Of a stretch of 64,000 bases of DNA, positions 29,301-32,385 are shown in pieces (within the stretch, counting starts at the first letter, position 1; each line of letters begins with the position of its first letter). The stretch spans positions 1 to 64,000 of the forward strand of contig CANQKC010000007.1 of assembly GCA_947624305.1 (NCBI GenBank), read 5' to 3'. The DNA comes from an uncultured Monoglobus sp. Lineage in GTDB: Bacteria > Bacillota > Clostridia > Monoglobales > Monoglobaceae. The notes under the pieces are model-generated. The model saw only the letters and a program-made list of their open reading frames with translations. It made no database searches and was not told where the DNA came from. Made by a program: the position numbers and the translations under genes.

Positions 29301-31720
29301 CTATCTCCTTCTTTATAAGCATCATGATTGAATCTAACCGTTTTAAGATCGCGACATTCACGAAAAGCCCATAAGCCAATTTCCTTAATTTGAGACGGAA
29401 GCTCAATTGAAGTCAGCGCTCGGCAAAGTCTGAAAGCATAAGGCTCTATAATGGTAACTGTATCCGGAATGTTGTTTACATTCTTCATGCTGTCACAATA
29501 CCAGAAAGCGCCATATGGAATTTTGTCGATCTTATTTGTTACATCCGGATCAGTAAAGTAAAGAAAATCAACAGACTTTAAAATCTGAACTGCCGGTCTG
29601 CCTGAAAACGCGCCGTCAGCTATTCCCTTGATGTCTATTACTTCTTCTGTCCGACTCCCGTCTTTTGTTTTATAAACTTTGGTCGGAATTTTTACTTCAA
29701 CTTTACCTTTGAGATCATCCACTTTTGAAGCACCGGACTTCTTAGCACCATCTACCGTAAAATAAGGATATTGACCCTCATCCGCAGTCTGGTATTCAGG
29801 ACTTTCTTGACCGGGAGTTGAATAGCTTATTTTGATATTGTCAAATTTTATATAGTCAGGTTTACTGCCCGCAGTTGATGAACCAACAGAAGTCGGAACA
29901 ATTGAAATACTATCTGTTTTTGTTTTTAGATTATTAGCCGGTTTTAATATATCTTTCTCTGTTAATGTATAGCTGCTTCCACCTTTTTCTTTGTATGAAA
30001 ACTTTATCTTATGGTTTGATTGATTGTATTCAACCTTTAAAGTATACCATGTATTTTGTGAAATTTTACTGCCACTTGTAATGGCTTGCTTTTCATATGC
30101 TTTGCTATCGTCACTGCTAACAAGATAGTCGCTGTATAATAAATCTGTTTTACTACTACTGAATGAGCTCAATCTTATATCAATAAATCTGCCGTCACTA
30201 CTGTTATAACTAACCTTATCGGTTACATTATTACTATCATATAATCTGAGCAATATTGTATCACTTGCAGCCGTATCTTTTGTTATATAAAAATCCTCTT
30301 CAACAGTAAAACTGGTATATTCACTCGGAAAATACTTGTCAGAAGTAAATCTCCAGCCGTCTTGACCGCTGCCAGCATCCTGAAAAACAAGAGCGTTATC
30401 TCCGTTGCTTTCCTCTATAATCATCGGGGGCGTCGGACTCGGCAGTGTGCTTGTGCCGTAATTAATTGTGAGTGATTGTTTACTGTTATTTTCATATTTC
30501 TCATCGTTCGTAAACGTCTTTCCAACGCTATTCGAGTCATTAAAATCCCATTCCGTGGAAGTCACAATCGGCTCGGGTGTAGCCGGGCCATCACCCGTTG
30601 CAAGATAGTACCTGAAATCGTTTTTGTCTTTTGCAGCTTCGGTATCATGAGTGTCTAATTTATTTTCTGTGTTGTCATATGTATAATTGTTCTTAAGACC
30701 GACAATATATCCGTCATCGTTTATAATAAAAGGAGAATCGTTATCATAGCCGGAACCATCAGCCCACTTTATATATCCTGCCACATTTCCCCAAGGTGCG
30801 CCGGAAACAGAACCTGCAGGGTTATCAATCTTCAAAAAAAGGTTAACACTATTATTCACATTAAACGCACGGTCTTGAATTTCTGTAACTTGACTCGGAA
30901 CCTCAACATATGTCAAAGCATTACACGAATCAAAAGCCAACACGCCAATTTTTGTAACAGTAGCTCCAAATGTGATTTTAGTGAGTTTTTCGCATTTTGA
31001 AAAACAGTTTTCCGGCAGTTCTTTCAAAGAAGTAGCGCTTGTCAAGTCTATTTCTTGAATATCACACGAACTATAACACCCTTTGCCCATAGTGGTGACG
31101 GATGCCGGTATATTATTAAGAGAAGTAATTGAGTTTGAAGCAAAAGCATTCGCTCCAAATTTTGCGATTTTTGATTCTTCGGCAAAATTAATACTAGTCA
31201 ATTTACTGCTTGAAAAAGCATCATCAGCAATCTCGACTATATCATAAGTTTTTGAATTACCGTCAAGGCTGGTAGTGCCGGTAACATAAGAGGGTATTGT
31301 AATTTCAGTCGGCGAACCAACACCGCCCATACCGGCATCAATGAAATTATATTTTGTGATGACAGCCGTACCGTTTGCACCGTCGGTGGGCTCGGTGAGC
31401 TCTCGCACTACAATATACGTTGCAAGGTTTGTTGTATCTTTAGGTGCGCCGTTATGATCGGTTATATTAATAATCGGCAAATCATCATAGGCGCTCGCGA
31501 CCGCAATCCCGGGACCGGATATCGGCATGATCTCATTTTCGGAGTCTGCGCCTATTAATGCCTCCTCCTCGGAGGAGGTGGCGGACGCCAGTCCGTCGGA
31601 GGTGGGTCCCCCAATATTTGTGTCCGGCTCGGCGGCAAAAACCGCGATGCCCGGCAATGTGCCCAGCACCATTATCAAAGCCAGCATTAAAGCTAATACG
31701 CGATTAACCTTTTTTAACAT
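5363..31720 (-). CDS. Giant (8785 aa) SLH-anchored surface protein with BspA-like LRRs and about 90 InlB-B repeats
   Basis: The start is ATG 31720, preceded by AAGGAGAG. Residues 1-29 are a signal peptide. Then come a BspA-type LRR region (about 100-300), a jelly-roll/LamG-like module (about 390-640), a second LRR region (about 680-1150) and a long array (about 1260-8490) of 70-90-residue repeats of the InlB-B/Listeria-Bacteroides (Flg_new) type, with signatures such as GYxFxGWSLN and LDVLYAVW. These are joined by Asp-rich loops like DxNGDGxPDYxQ that resemble calcium-binding type-3 loops. Pro/Thr/Glu linkers (about 6850-7030, 8520-8700) and a Gly-rich hinge (about 6100-6230) lead to three SLH domains (about 8545-8710), expected to bind secondary cell-wall polymer. 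Its job is probably a very long fibrillar adhesin or S-layer-associated stalk. The first 1,200 codons are visibly more AT-rich than the repeat array, suggesting a mosaic origin. Predicted mass is near 950 kDa. The frame is intact throughout. Confidence 0.92.
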   Translation of the reverse strand: MLKKVNRVLALMLALIMVLGTLPGIAVFAAEPDTNIGGPTSDGLASATSSEEEALIGADSENEIMPISGPGIAVASAYDDLPIINITDHNGAPKDTTNLATYIVVRELTEPTDGANGTAVITKYNFIDAGMGGVGSPTEITIPSYVTGTTSLDGNSKTYDIVEIADDAFSSSKLTSINFAEESKIAKFGANAFASNSITSLNNIPASVTTMGKGCYSSCDIQEIDLTSATSLKELPENCFSKCEKLTKITFGATVTKIGVLAFDSCNALTYVEVPSQVTEIQDRAFNVNNSVNLFLKIDNPAGSVSGAPWGNVAGYIKWADGSGYDNDSPFIINDDGYIVGLKNNYTYDNTENKLDTHDTEAAKDKNDFRYYLATGDGPATPEPIVTSTEWDFNDSNSVGKTFTNDEKYENNSKQSLTINYGTSTLPSPTPPMIIEESNGDNALVFQDAGSGQDGWRFTSDKYFPSEYTSFTVEEDFYITKDTAASDTILLRLYDSNNVTDKVSYNSSDGRFIDIRLSSFSSSKTDLLYSDYLVSSDDSKAYEKQAITSGSKISQNTWYTLKVEYNQSNHKIKFSYKEKGGSSYTLTEKDILKPANNLKTKTDSISIVPTSVGSSTAGSKPDYIKFDNIKISYSTPGQESPEYQTADEGQYPYFTVDGAKKSGASKVDDLKGKVEVKIPTKVYKTKDGSRTEEVIDIKGIADGAFSGRPAVQILKSVDFLYFTDPDVTNKIDKIPYGAFWYCDSMKNVNNIPDTVTIIEPYAFRLCRALTSIELPSQIKEIGLWAFRECRDLKTVRFNHDAYKEGDSSAPLANIDINAFSKCLNLREIYMEGVVYDPENGDNGVMDTAAPEVPAHPFGAFYANVHYKNKNEAAYTLRADAPNDYWWFNRITNDAVFYTGPIGSSVVINVPSTLTATIDGQEYTITVTGVAQPDENTPLLSKEDSDRNGTLTDRSGAKEIKAVVFPNSVKSINHSAFYQYKIDEPLNLNKVENINYRAFQDCELTSLTLPETIKTIFQYAFRGNTFASQIDNDPNLGSDLTGQYVLVVPGNIESIASDAFDDKATGIKKVVIKQYQYNADDLDDDGNPIWDDVNHLYKKATTNITSNAPFGLNKNTTTVLYMDSGAPIYFDHVLSTSEQARQGNGVAPEAKAVKQDGKVLNEAVINLGAIDVGSPSYIKEVKYVDNFTEEEHTANKNLVDNKERNWWHDLSGFKTVSDNSDQSGSPYNVNLEKIYGNGRATFTIDFSDVGTDKTDYHSIPINIFHHVQYDVNGGDGAVPVTNDLHDANNDGYSPVATGTPNDQKEEFIEGFKVPIVGNNGNGDLLNNVVKTRSAFAGWYAVEKNDSGQAVKPDWLSTKIESENEIGELGAADPNFYDYTDLEMEQKNSIDFYTMGESDVVLYAVWAVDVNGNGIPDYDDAIVNYHMNKGEWTYRGTTYKDPTFYTENATREENYSLSEDLVKPTRAAQQYEVDGGMKTIHFAQMGWATKAFEGYADSNGQFQKKGDDDFTPYEDAANYIVHTLDTSKANEYAWQSGNSGKFQYDVYAIWAEDNEPDPGTNNPGDGIPDAMQVVYKENLPQAVLDANTEAGDTAKETHAKYIPYDSHAYTSITDLQGVSVMPTDDSVKLPELPGYIFKGWSTNADYDYKTSSAEESGKPADKPEDGSPDLNKWETNVNVLYQPEALKGRDGISDTQTWFTKKAGLTTLYAVWEPVTYGVKYNVNGGSGEVPEDEKTYALGADVLLSYTPAPTHDGSLFLGWTRNKPFQSITTQKELDDRVNDETNPLYLAYNDPLDSHVHKQSLKAIMELGEYSTVMNLYAAWAVDRYGEREANGNHKGDGIPDYYQVIYDANAGAGEVDTSKLPKDEAKYNFGSGVTSVTVQDGSALTRSGYTFKGWSLNAPDGSGKNGSDLYTAGNTFNKSAGVDILYAVWEPLSPVYGVVYNGNGATSGSEPTDTEKYSEDDNFTTKTNKDGDGDGNLARDGYTFLGWSAKKEEPVTEKSKKPDIITPGAETAMKHAESGVMVLYAVWAADAYGGKDDDGNPIGDGTPDYEQVIYLPGSADYPKAPDDGRMPLPTADTIGEGEYTVKGTGVGDDPAPKLEKYTFEGWTVVNPADGVGTVKTKEYVAGAIIAKDDIPDVGLILEAKWDTEKATLTYDANGGKWAEDPIDKKTTQHEPGTTVTLGTADGVAAPTHESGYIFAGWTDKAEANGKIYGKETEEEDEFAVLPKDLIDTTITMPEENTGKTVYAVWIVDEGGSSTAAPDNTPDAYQVRYEDNVENAPEYDSIDGPKPTAANIPVDDTQYAVGDDVNIKLHANGDPTLEGYIFMGWSLNDPKHAGEADTLKRAGQQFKKSGKLDVLYAIWAKKDATYSLTYHANGGTLSSVYADDVTDIEKKGQPREGWNNVTDTVTISGITAGTTEALELEGDDTDAVGKYTNTFTKDGNLFVGWTTSVQVTNQVYGETAIPEGVNITDRVTVTNSNIDVYAIWSTNNFGAPEPGATPRPDDIPDVYQIKYDGHKPEDAPDGIDVKGVPEDYEAHTIGQHAVVAGPNPTLEGYVFKGWSLNKTDGNGKKPDGSLYQEGDQFTKSGRLDTLYAVWKKAYYVNYHVNTLSDDNKGPTYKSPAYSNGSDVTLDAEIGESRGDQSLEYTAPAGYVFVGWADNPGVQSTYDNKTELPKLVTKVTLESADKDVYAVWAQDNYSTNTDKEGETDGIADAFQVRYVKGTADEVSDLPNDRAQYKIGEKVYVRSMKPTTFGAHFLGWTLNGKPKSGELPDPGTGVVYYSGDDTFDKNGQLDVLTAQWDNMPTVNYHMSGGTWNKDGKDYNESTPFTETVEPNESYALNTDVKPTHAPINGTAVTFVGWTTNSKYNDSNYIKADGKLNENIDESDTLADFPITTVNTKSSPSTDVYAVWAEDKRGGGTDRNSSDGIPDNEQVIYTDGKTNAPGSPEGNVSYLPTDTNRYAAGAEVTVMPSDASQRLPQLEGYEFRGWYAAGYKVQEYKTAFERDNNLASIFGTDHANSPYQPAQMAVGSTPYGDYSEFTVAADDTKFTKNAGLVELYAVWEPVKYGVLYHENGGAWGDQKPVDNTRYAAGADVPFTSKTIEGLPDDETAEPTYWPTLDYAVFLGWTRNSSHARIISIEELKKLATDGELYIRNQTSGITDPAKAGTVPLKADDGQNVMNLYAAWAVDAKDSSVEGGGNKSDGVPDYYQVIYDGNATAGAVSGIPTDEGKYDQGTNVTIQNGIPTRNGFTFMGWSLNTPTVEGDAKLYYPSSVKPEGSTYNYESDPTKFTKTAGCDTLYAIWEGNPTEYHVLYYGNGSNVGNAPIDETTYVKEQDVTVKDNKGPELDGNDKFVRYGHTFLGWSKTRYPAISAKDSDDYTALQGEDDGKKLIKPGSTTQMTPGDTTGVMILYAVWAVDTNGDETPDYDQIIYRSGAAGDNGKFTGEPAKTFPYATAIPEDGNVDVITDVPVWDSRHVFSYWKSSKADDANKYGKEVKTISRSDIPGSGLVLTAQWDDTIAVKYVLNGGNIDDVSKDKTVEHKLNDTVDFTGSKNGDLEKAPEKANYILIGWTEDNAANGIAEYGTVDHPLGSVNILNEAINVEGPVTVYAVWAKDVTSPSTDEPDKMPDACEVRYDYGYYPDQNDGDGPKKVEDEKASGKPENTAVPVEQIGKDFQVPEDKVPTLEGYIFIGWSLNNAKDDDGRPLYQPGQKFTKNGYTDTLYAVWAKDGSYTLTYNENGGVLDSKTESEDDRPEWKKVTGIQPGIVPLEKNGAEIEDADKIYINNFHKDNHIFVGWTTEKPTANGGTLKPAYGDVLGDGEKFPTILGDTIIMDADKDVYAVWSTDTFGPTPAPGGPDVTPAPDKVPDIYQIKYDGNKPEEALDVEVQGVPSDYEEHTIGQHAFVAGPDPTLEGYTFLGWSLNKDDVSETNPETGKLYQFGDHFTKGAQLDTLYAQWQPIAYKKLTYNANWPGEAGTGVVPDPVSGKVTGDVVDLVGNTGKLTAEGYTFLGWTRDKKGPVKSHTDERDNPMIERVTFAEDDINVYALWAVDSDNNGTPDYKQVKYDKGIAVPEINVPTDPNAYELGNTIIVQQLDASEAAKWDQHSFVGWSLTKQTAIGTPPYTVGSSINIEKDIYGSDKHIDTSNGITLYAVWTDAPTYSLNYYPNYPPSGTGAAVASSNRYPEKAVTRLREPSDASLNFSALNYAFVGWTDEANKINNGLVEDLEGKKFIDSVTFGTTDVNVYAAWSADTYGNSEGGGTDTIPDVYQVKYDANIPSAVSEANSGKDVAAVNIPIDPNDYRDKQNFTVMLAAGGKTPLITIGGDETSGYHFVGWSTDQKYNITNPNGSTLLHPGETVTKSKKLDVLYAVWEKDADEYKVVYDLNGGEGNTPTDDKTYYAVDLNSESKSVTVKDSDVKKNGASVFVGWSVNAKITPTRANLDSVLTAGTTTYVQPQGQVMKLYAVWAADSNGDGVPDYNQIIYLPNDGDGEDKAEGMPPAQTVTGNTATLSDVVPHRNARDFMNWTVKDNTQTYSSGQRNVTVPPEGLILEAQWQAKKSVTLHYDANGGTGDVPADVTDHFAGDTVALDTEKKPTRANAIFLGWSLQQHEPIITKAELDYLVTNVVMGNDDVTTVYALWADDSYGSGDKGDNIPDYSQYKYDENKPAAASGKVSGMPTNVYEEKSKGDSIPIATEEPKLDNYVFKGWSLNKSDGTGYKEGSTDLYTKDGSFTKTDGFDVLYAVWEGDYTLMFDLNHDGLPIIADKEVHKTETPAKPYDIYNTLQSGDPTREGYKFLGWSLTKFNDIQSYGSYQAAQPNIIDRSSGIVTFESSDITVYAVWATDVKGGEGPEDGDGIEDYFQYGYNMNAGSDSVENIPTPKKNNITPNQKVEIAEDKAIGGDPVRAGWTFLGWRLNNAANGAWVEKDGSFIKTGGYDTLYAQWTTAYSLVYHGNNGAEDVTDPKQYNDNNVAELNKNKSLDNPEQPMFTKAGYAFVGWSFKKDPADVTDEKSEKDAEIIESGTVTFDAATLNGGKTIDVYAVWAKDVKGDKEPDGSDKGDGKPDYKQLFYDANYPSDVNWTSDVKAAVTAPVDSNLYSFGDQITFRDIEGKENIPKGYSLAGWAHSKSEEDYSGTVVKSWHIHDPGTVTEMNEDLSGATLYAIWNDPTDIYRVQYHEDGKTSGAAPQGLRTYAEGDKAVIQGSGSMTKTDAIFAGWNIGSSAGTDAVTTLPTGENFLEAGTLVTINQALIAKMIDTEPADGTKTLHLYPIWAADTDRDSVPDYSQVFYVSGVSDTVYNMPDTHTGVNGETVQVAFQRPTRTGYRFTGWKTNDLEIPDTVYGRGDSQTNSFKMPNHSVTFTAQWTAVSLEITYHSAGGKMIHEDGAHGDEGDEAITHTHIYGDDSLNDSYNKTVKLYPDGLSESKVQMKLDGAVFAGWSYTNTMTDGKAVTYARKTAMPPIIIEVENLTGFVDVYAVWAADTYNGNPDPSVTGSDNKPDYKQVRYDGNGSGDTVTGVPTDNGEYTPGDTVDLKEGTPNRVGYEFKGWALNDPNASEGDVIKEKSFTKGDGLDVLYAVWAVGNYELRYHANNKEEGESVYADPTKHGNNSSVPLERGVTDAMKTDGRDFNAPAGYAFAGWTKPNPNKQTYLDSEDLPDLKTYVTFGTADEDIYAVWAEDKSGTNDNKGDEIGTPDEKPDRQQVRYLANLPEGLAEGQTVSNIPVDNNTYAAGSDVTVISTGGLPTISATGDQVGYTFTGWTLNDGTEKIYQPGETFNKTDKLDVLKAQWTADTKIYKVVYDKNDSAASGTVPTDTVRYAIGDRVVAAGNTGETPLTKANSVLIGWVKKTDKDKLTPDTNVAEAPEGLIRPGAGTILSDDANLDKTARTMTLYAVWANDSNNNGIADFNENRVTYHVNNGTGASYQSEPYPNNATVEYDKAIDPSGKLDSEQKKAPEGCVFAGWTKKTDASGKKYGANEALPDIATTDTIHEGEELHVYAVWAADTKGDPSDPGNKGDGKPDQTQVFYDGNAEGVTNLPNDQGTYEPGRSVVVLEGAPVRSGYHFMGWSLNEQISDLEKGASLPDKDNIYQSGGTFSKSATADTLYAIWRADDNVTLTYDLNGGEDNAEHPIPKTATYQRNDIVTLDTEARPTRTNAIFLGWSEQSHDPIILSSEAGFKISMIQLEGNATTVYALWADDSYGSGDKGDNIPDYSQYRYDANKPAAASGEPSPMPTNDYAQHNVDEQITIAGEVPTLEKYVFKGWSLNKPDGTGYKPNPDATMNGETLYKSGDKFTKTDGFDVLYAVWEGDYTLKFDLNHDSLPIVADKEVHRSESKVDSLAESYKTASGQQNEPARDGFKFLGWSMIKHKDIMTQGAAADLQLTDTVTFASGDITVYAVWAKDGNKDTIEDYFQYGYDMNAGSDSVENIPTPKFKNNQDIAPLELVDISGDKAEGGNPVREGWTFTGWRLNDPVNGAQVDIDGSFIKTDGYDTLYAQWTTAYSLVYHGNNGAEDVTVTDSKQYNDNNVVELSKNKSLDNPEQPMFTKAGYAFVGWSFKKDPADVTDENSEKDAEIIESGTVTFDAATLNGGKTIDVYAVWAKDEKKGPDGSAGTDDKPDYMQIFYDANYPQDDPNWTDDVKKDVIAPEDNNLYGFGDSITFLDINHIVDGEDKIPEGYSLAGWAHRKTDDGSIDESHFHMPGTIEKMNAELSGTTLYAVWNTPNDIYRIKYHDDGKTTGEAPHGLRTYAEGDEAVIQGSGSMTKTDAVFAGWNIGSSVGTDAVTTLPTGENFLEAGTLVTINQTLIGNMIDTEPADGTKTLHLYPIWAADTDRDGVPDYSQVFYEAGASGEPVYNMPDPHTGVVGEQTFVARQTPARVGYNFAGWKTESLTAEENGQTYGYDRTARQMSQFNMPNHSVVFTAQWTPVDLEIYYEAAGGSIIHDDVPGDNDMVTHTHIYPDTPLVYGETVELYNPANTPKVQMRLDGAVFEGWSLTDTANADGSAVKYARKEAMPPIITQIDELTQPVVVYAVWAADTYNGNPDPSVTGSDTIPDYKQVRYDGNGSGDTVTGVPTDNGEYTPGSTVDLQAGIPVRDGYEFIGWSLNEPNGTTAVDKSFTKSDGLDVLYAIWSSGEYKIKYHANTKADENVETDIHESEETYGSNRSVALAESITWADGKTGFAAPAGYAFAGWSTTKPDKQTYNDGEKLPELSKYVTFGTSDIDVYAVWAEDKSGTNNGGGEPGTEPDNIPDRYQVRYVGGLTPEQIAAGETVTGIPVDDKPYSANEDVTVKSGENGVPTTTLKLNGVPYVFSGWKLAADEQIYQPGQTFTKSDGLDVLTAQWTAAENIYSVVYEANGGVKVDPSSDMPNDPLKYALNEQITTAAGDNLKKDGAVFIGWVKKADYDANADYFKSVIDKQPDDETKIHGAGTLVELVPDGGASVTMTLYAVWAADVNGDGTPDYLEGRVVYDPNLGGADAAAANVQHIPADNNPYRAGAYIEVLEADRSVPIRDDGYHFVGWSLNDPNVEEADYDKLYAAGDSFAKNEGTDTLYAIWTTDYTLTYNKNDNGEESNDYLSRLIFSHNETATLADISAIDSREPGFASREGYAFVGWTLDKNVGTNGVVASLDEINGKTVTAVTYDDETIANFVDPTTGNLTVYALWGEDNIGGTGEIEPSPTDDPSITPDPDATEKPTPDPDATEKPTPDPDATEKPTPDPDATEEPTPTPGKPGKPDGIPDMYQVMYDANLTEAEIAAGATVTNIPNDGGKYELGASVDVLNAPTRAGDTGMTYHFKGWSLNSPAETDGSLYQPGETFTKTGGLDVLYAIWEPDSRVYNVVYNGTTATEGSAPVDPVAYELTDEINASNEGELRKSGAAFVGWTANKAVADDLLNANGNVTQAPAGLIKTGDLVPFTLDDPEGMIMTMYAVWAEDSNGDGIADYAQILYEPGVPAGEESTVTGMPHNPSLVTDGVGTVAGAVPSREGGYSFTGWKIKDDPASKLYQPDEVITDIPPTGLVLVAQWSGAELSLTYHANEGAITYNGDGGEITVDSVEHSAVYGNTWTYGEKVTLDPDGKLKLTRDGAAFAGWSLTQNTTVFLRHEAMPEIITDIDPLTGSVDVYAVWAADSYGGDPDPSVTDPDGIPDYKQVRYDGNSGGEPVENVPVDKGEYVPGDDVEVTSETPVREGHEFLGWSLNYNNGSGTKPDGSLYQAGDFFTKGDGLDVLYAIWDAVEATPAPSPDATPEPDATPAPTDEPTPTDEPIPTDQPIPTAEPTEEPTAEPQPTQVPALKLTYDGNGADGGEVPVDNTDYGSGSVAALKDGSVTRTGAIFLGWSLKKSDKLITSGTEQAAAEIIDEVVFSDSDITVYAVWAVDSKGGTTAVTPPPAATADPSVTPDPDATAAPTPTTGPAVYPDGIPDYKQVIYDVNGAAGVKAPVDSNVYDAGETVTVTSEKLTRSGYNFLGWSKNAKASDAEYTAGDTFLMPTDGVTLYAIWKPVSTGGGSGGGGGGGGWYPSPTATPTAAPEPTPAPSTGGGGSGTGGNTPQLNHEDHFAYIVGYPEGDVRPENNIARDEVATIFFRMLTDESRRAYWSQTNGYSDVSADLWSNNAVSTMSSAGVLTGYPDGSFMPDAFITRAEFAAIAARFDSGEYDGVDMFSDVSGHWAEDYIRRAAARGWINGYEDGTFRPDQYITRAEAMTLVNNILNRHVTVEGLLAGMITFTDNSDPSAWYYTAVQEATNSHFYERAEGETNEKWTEIRQPRDWAQLEKEWSTSRSAGVQGSVYAQ
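8551..8672 (-). repeat. 30-bp tandem repeat encoding TPDPDATEKP units
   Basis: Four near-identical 30-base units start at about 8565, 8595, 8625 and 8655. Each contains GGATCCGGCGTCGG on the plus strand and encodes the linker TPDPDATEKP on the minus strand. The last copies are almost base-identical, which points to recent expansion. Unit length is a multiple of three, so copy-number change keeps the giant reading frame. Confidence 0.9.
9320..13380 (-). repeat. Internal duplication of the giant gene, copy 2 (C-terminal side)
   Basis: This stretch matches 13980-18040 in the same order and frame, at a constant offset near 4,660 bases. Anchors seen in both are 10501/15160 (CGGTGGGAAC), 11231/15890, 11941/16603 and 13091/17750. 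Some stretches differ by only a few bases (around 11930-12250 against 16590-16920), while others have diverged. It corresponds to about residues 6110-7470. The edges are approximate. Confidence 0.8.
13980..18040 (-). repeat. Internal duplication of the giant gene, copy 1 (N-terminal side)
   Basis: This is the partner of 9320-13380, covering about residues 4560-5910. Both copies contain the same ordered set of about 17 InlB-B repeats, including shared phrases such as DYTLxFDLNHD, SGDTVTGVPTDNGEYTPG and DGTKTLHLYPIWAADTD. About 600 bases (13380-13980) lie between the copies. The origin is probably unequal recombination between repeats. Confidence 0.8.
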
Positions 31721-31776
31721 ATGTCATCTCTCCTTATATGTTTGATTTATTAATATACTATGTTATGAGCCCCACG

Positions 31777-31865
31777 GCAAAAGGTTTTTGCCTCTTTGTC
31801 GCCCCGCGGCTTGGCAGGGCGGAATATGGGCTTTGGGCAATCATTTCATTGCAAAAACCTTTTGC
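31777..31865. repeat. 15-bp perfect inverted repeat upstream of the giant gene
   Basis: GCAAAAGGTTTTTGC (31777-31791) and GCAAAAACCTTTTGC (31851-31865) are perfect reverse complements separated by 59 bases. The arms sit 57-145 bases upstream of the giant gene's ATG, so they lie in its promoter or 5' leader. They could form a long-loop hairpin, or they may be the ends of a small non-autonomous mobile element. No terminator-like T tract follows either arm. Confidence 0.75.
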
Positions 31866-31884
31866 AATTTCAGTCACCTTCGCC

Positions 31885-32080
31885 TTACGGGCGGTCGAGG
31901 TCGTCCGCCCCTACGACCGGGTTGGCGTCATCGCCTACACTTTGCGGGACGTCGAGGGCGCCGTCCCCTACGAATTGGGTAAGTGACTTTTACTCGGCGT
32001 AGGGCCGGATGCCCACATCCGGCCGCGGGCGGATAATATCCGCCCCTACATTGCGGGGCGGTCGACCGCCCATTAATGGT
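31885..32080. repeat. Array of REP-like palindromic elements
   Basis: At least four GC-rich palindromes lie close together in an otherwise AT-rich gap: 31889-31914 (GGGCGG...CCGCCC then CTAC), 31946-31971 (GGGAC...GTCCC then CTAC), 31999-32024 (GTA then GGCCGGAT...ATCCGGCC) and 32027-32049 (GGGCGGATAATATCCGCCC then CTAC). A fifth, partial unit at 32055-32070 ends in CATTAATGG. The shared GTAGGGG/CCCCTAC edge and variable stem centres are typical of REP/BIME-type elements mobilised by RAYT transposases. The 31946-31971 unit is repeated exactly at 36951-36976. Confidence 0.8.
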
Positions 32081-32096
32081 CAATTAAAACAAGTCA

Positions 32097-32105
32097 CCCC
32101 CCCCC
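32097..32105 (+). repeat. C9 homopolymer in the intergenic region
   Basis: Nine C in a row, followed by GATCGATTCTCGGGAGGG. It is non-coding and lies about 380 bases upstream of the giant gene. It is the second long G/C homopolymer associated with the giant surface genes. Length variation here would not shift a reading frame. Confidence 0.8.
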
Positions 32106-32328
32106 GATCGATTCTCGGGAGGGATGGGTGTTCGGCGCAGTATGCCCACTTTGACACACTACTACACATAGTATATTGTACCAAAAACATATCCGTTTTT
32201 CAACTGATTATTGTACAAAATTAACCTTAATTTTTTGTCAGAAATGACAATAAAATATTAATTTTTCCAATGTCAAGCACAATATATATGTAATTACAAG
32301 AAAAATTTACACTATCTTTATTTTACTA

Positions 32329-32357
32329 TTGACATTTTAATAACTTTTAAGTATAAT
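32329..32357 (+). promoter_or_regulatory. Sigma-A promoter of the toxin-antitoxin operon
   Basis: A perfect TTGACA (32329-32334), a 17-base spacer and a perfect TATAAT (32352-32357). The -10 box overlaps the ATG at 32356, so that codon is upstream of the likely transcription start (near 32364) and cannot be the translation start. This favours GTG 32386. Confidence 0.9.
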
Positions 32358-32385
32358 GTATAATGAAAGCGGGGGAAAATATAAC

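Larger units (their letters stand above)
31752..32177. repeat. 12-bp perfect inverted repeat flanking the gene-free region
   Basis: AATATACTATGT at 31752-31763 is the exact reverse complement of ACATAGTATATT at 32166-32177. The two arms bracket about 400 bases that hold the REP-like array, immediately upstream of the giant gene. A shorter form of the motif (TAACATAGT on minus) also lies at 5197-5189, about 45 bases upstream of the other giant gene, against about 38 here. The function is unknown. Confidence 0.6.

Noticed and set aside
31738-32224. Several overlapping small plus-strand ORFs in the intergenic region
   Set aside because: They run through palindromes, have no ribosome binding site and no recognisable protein pattern.
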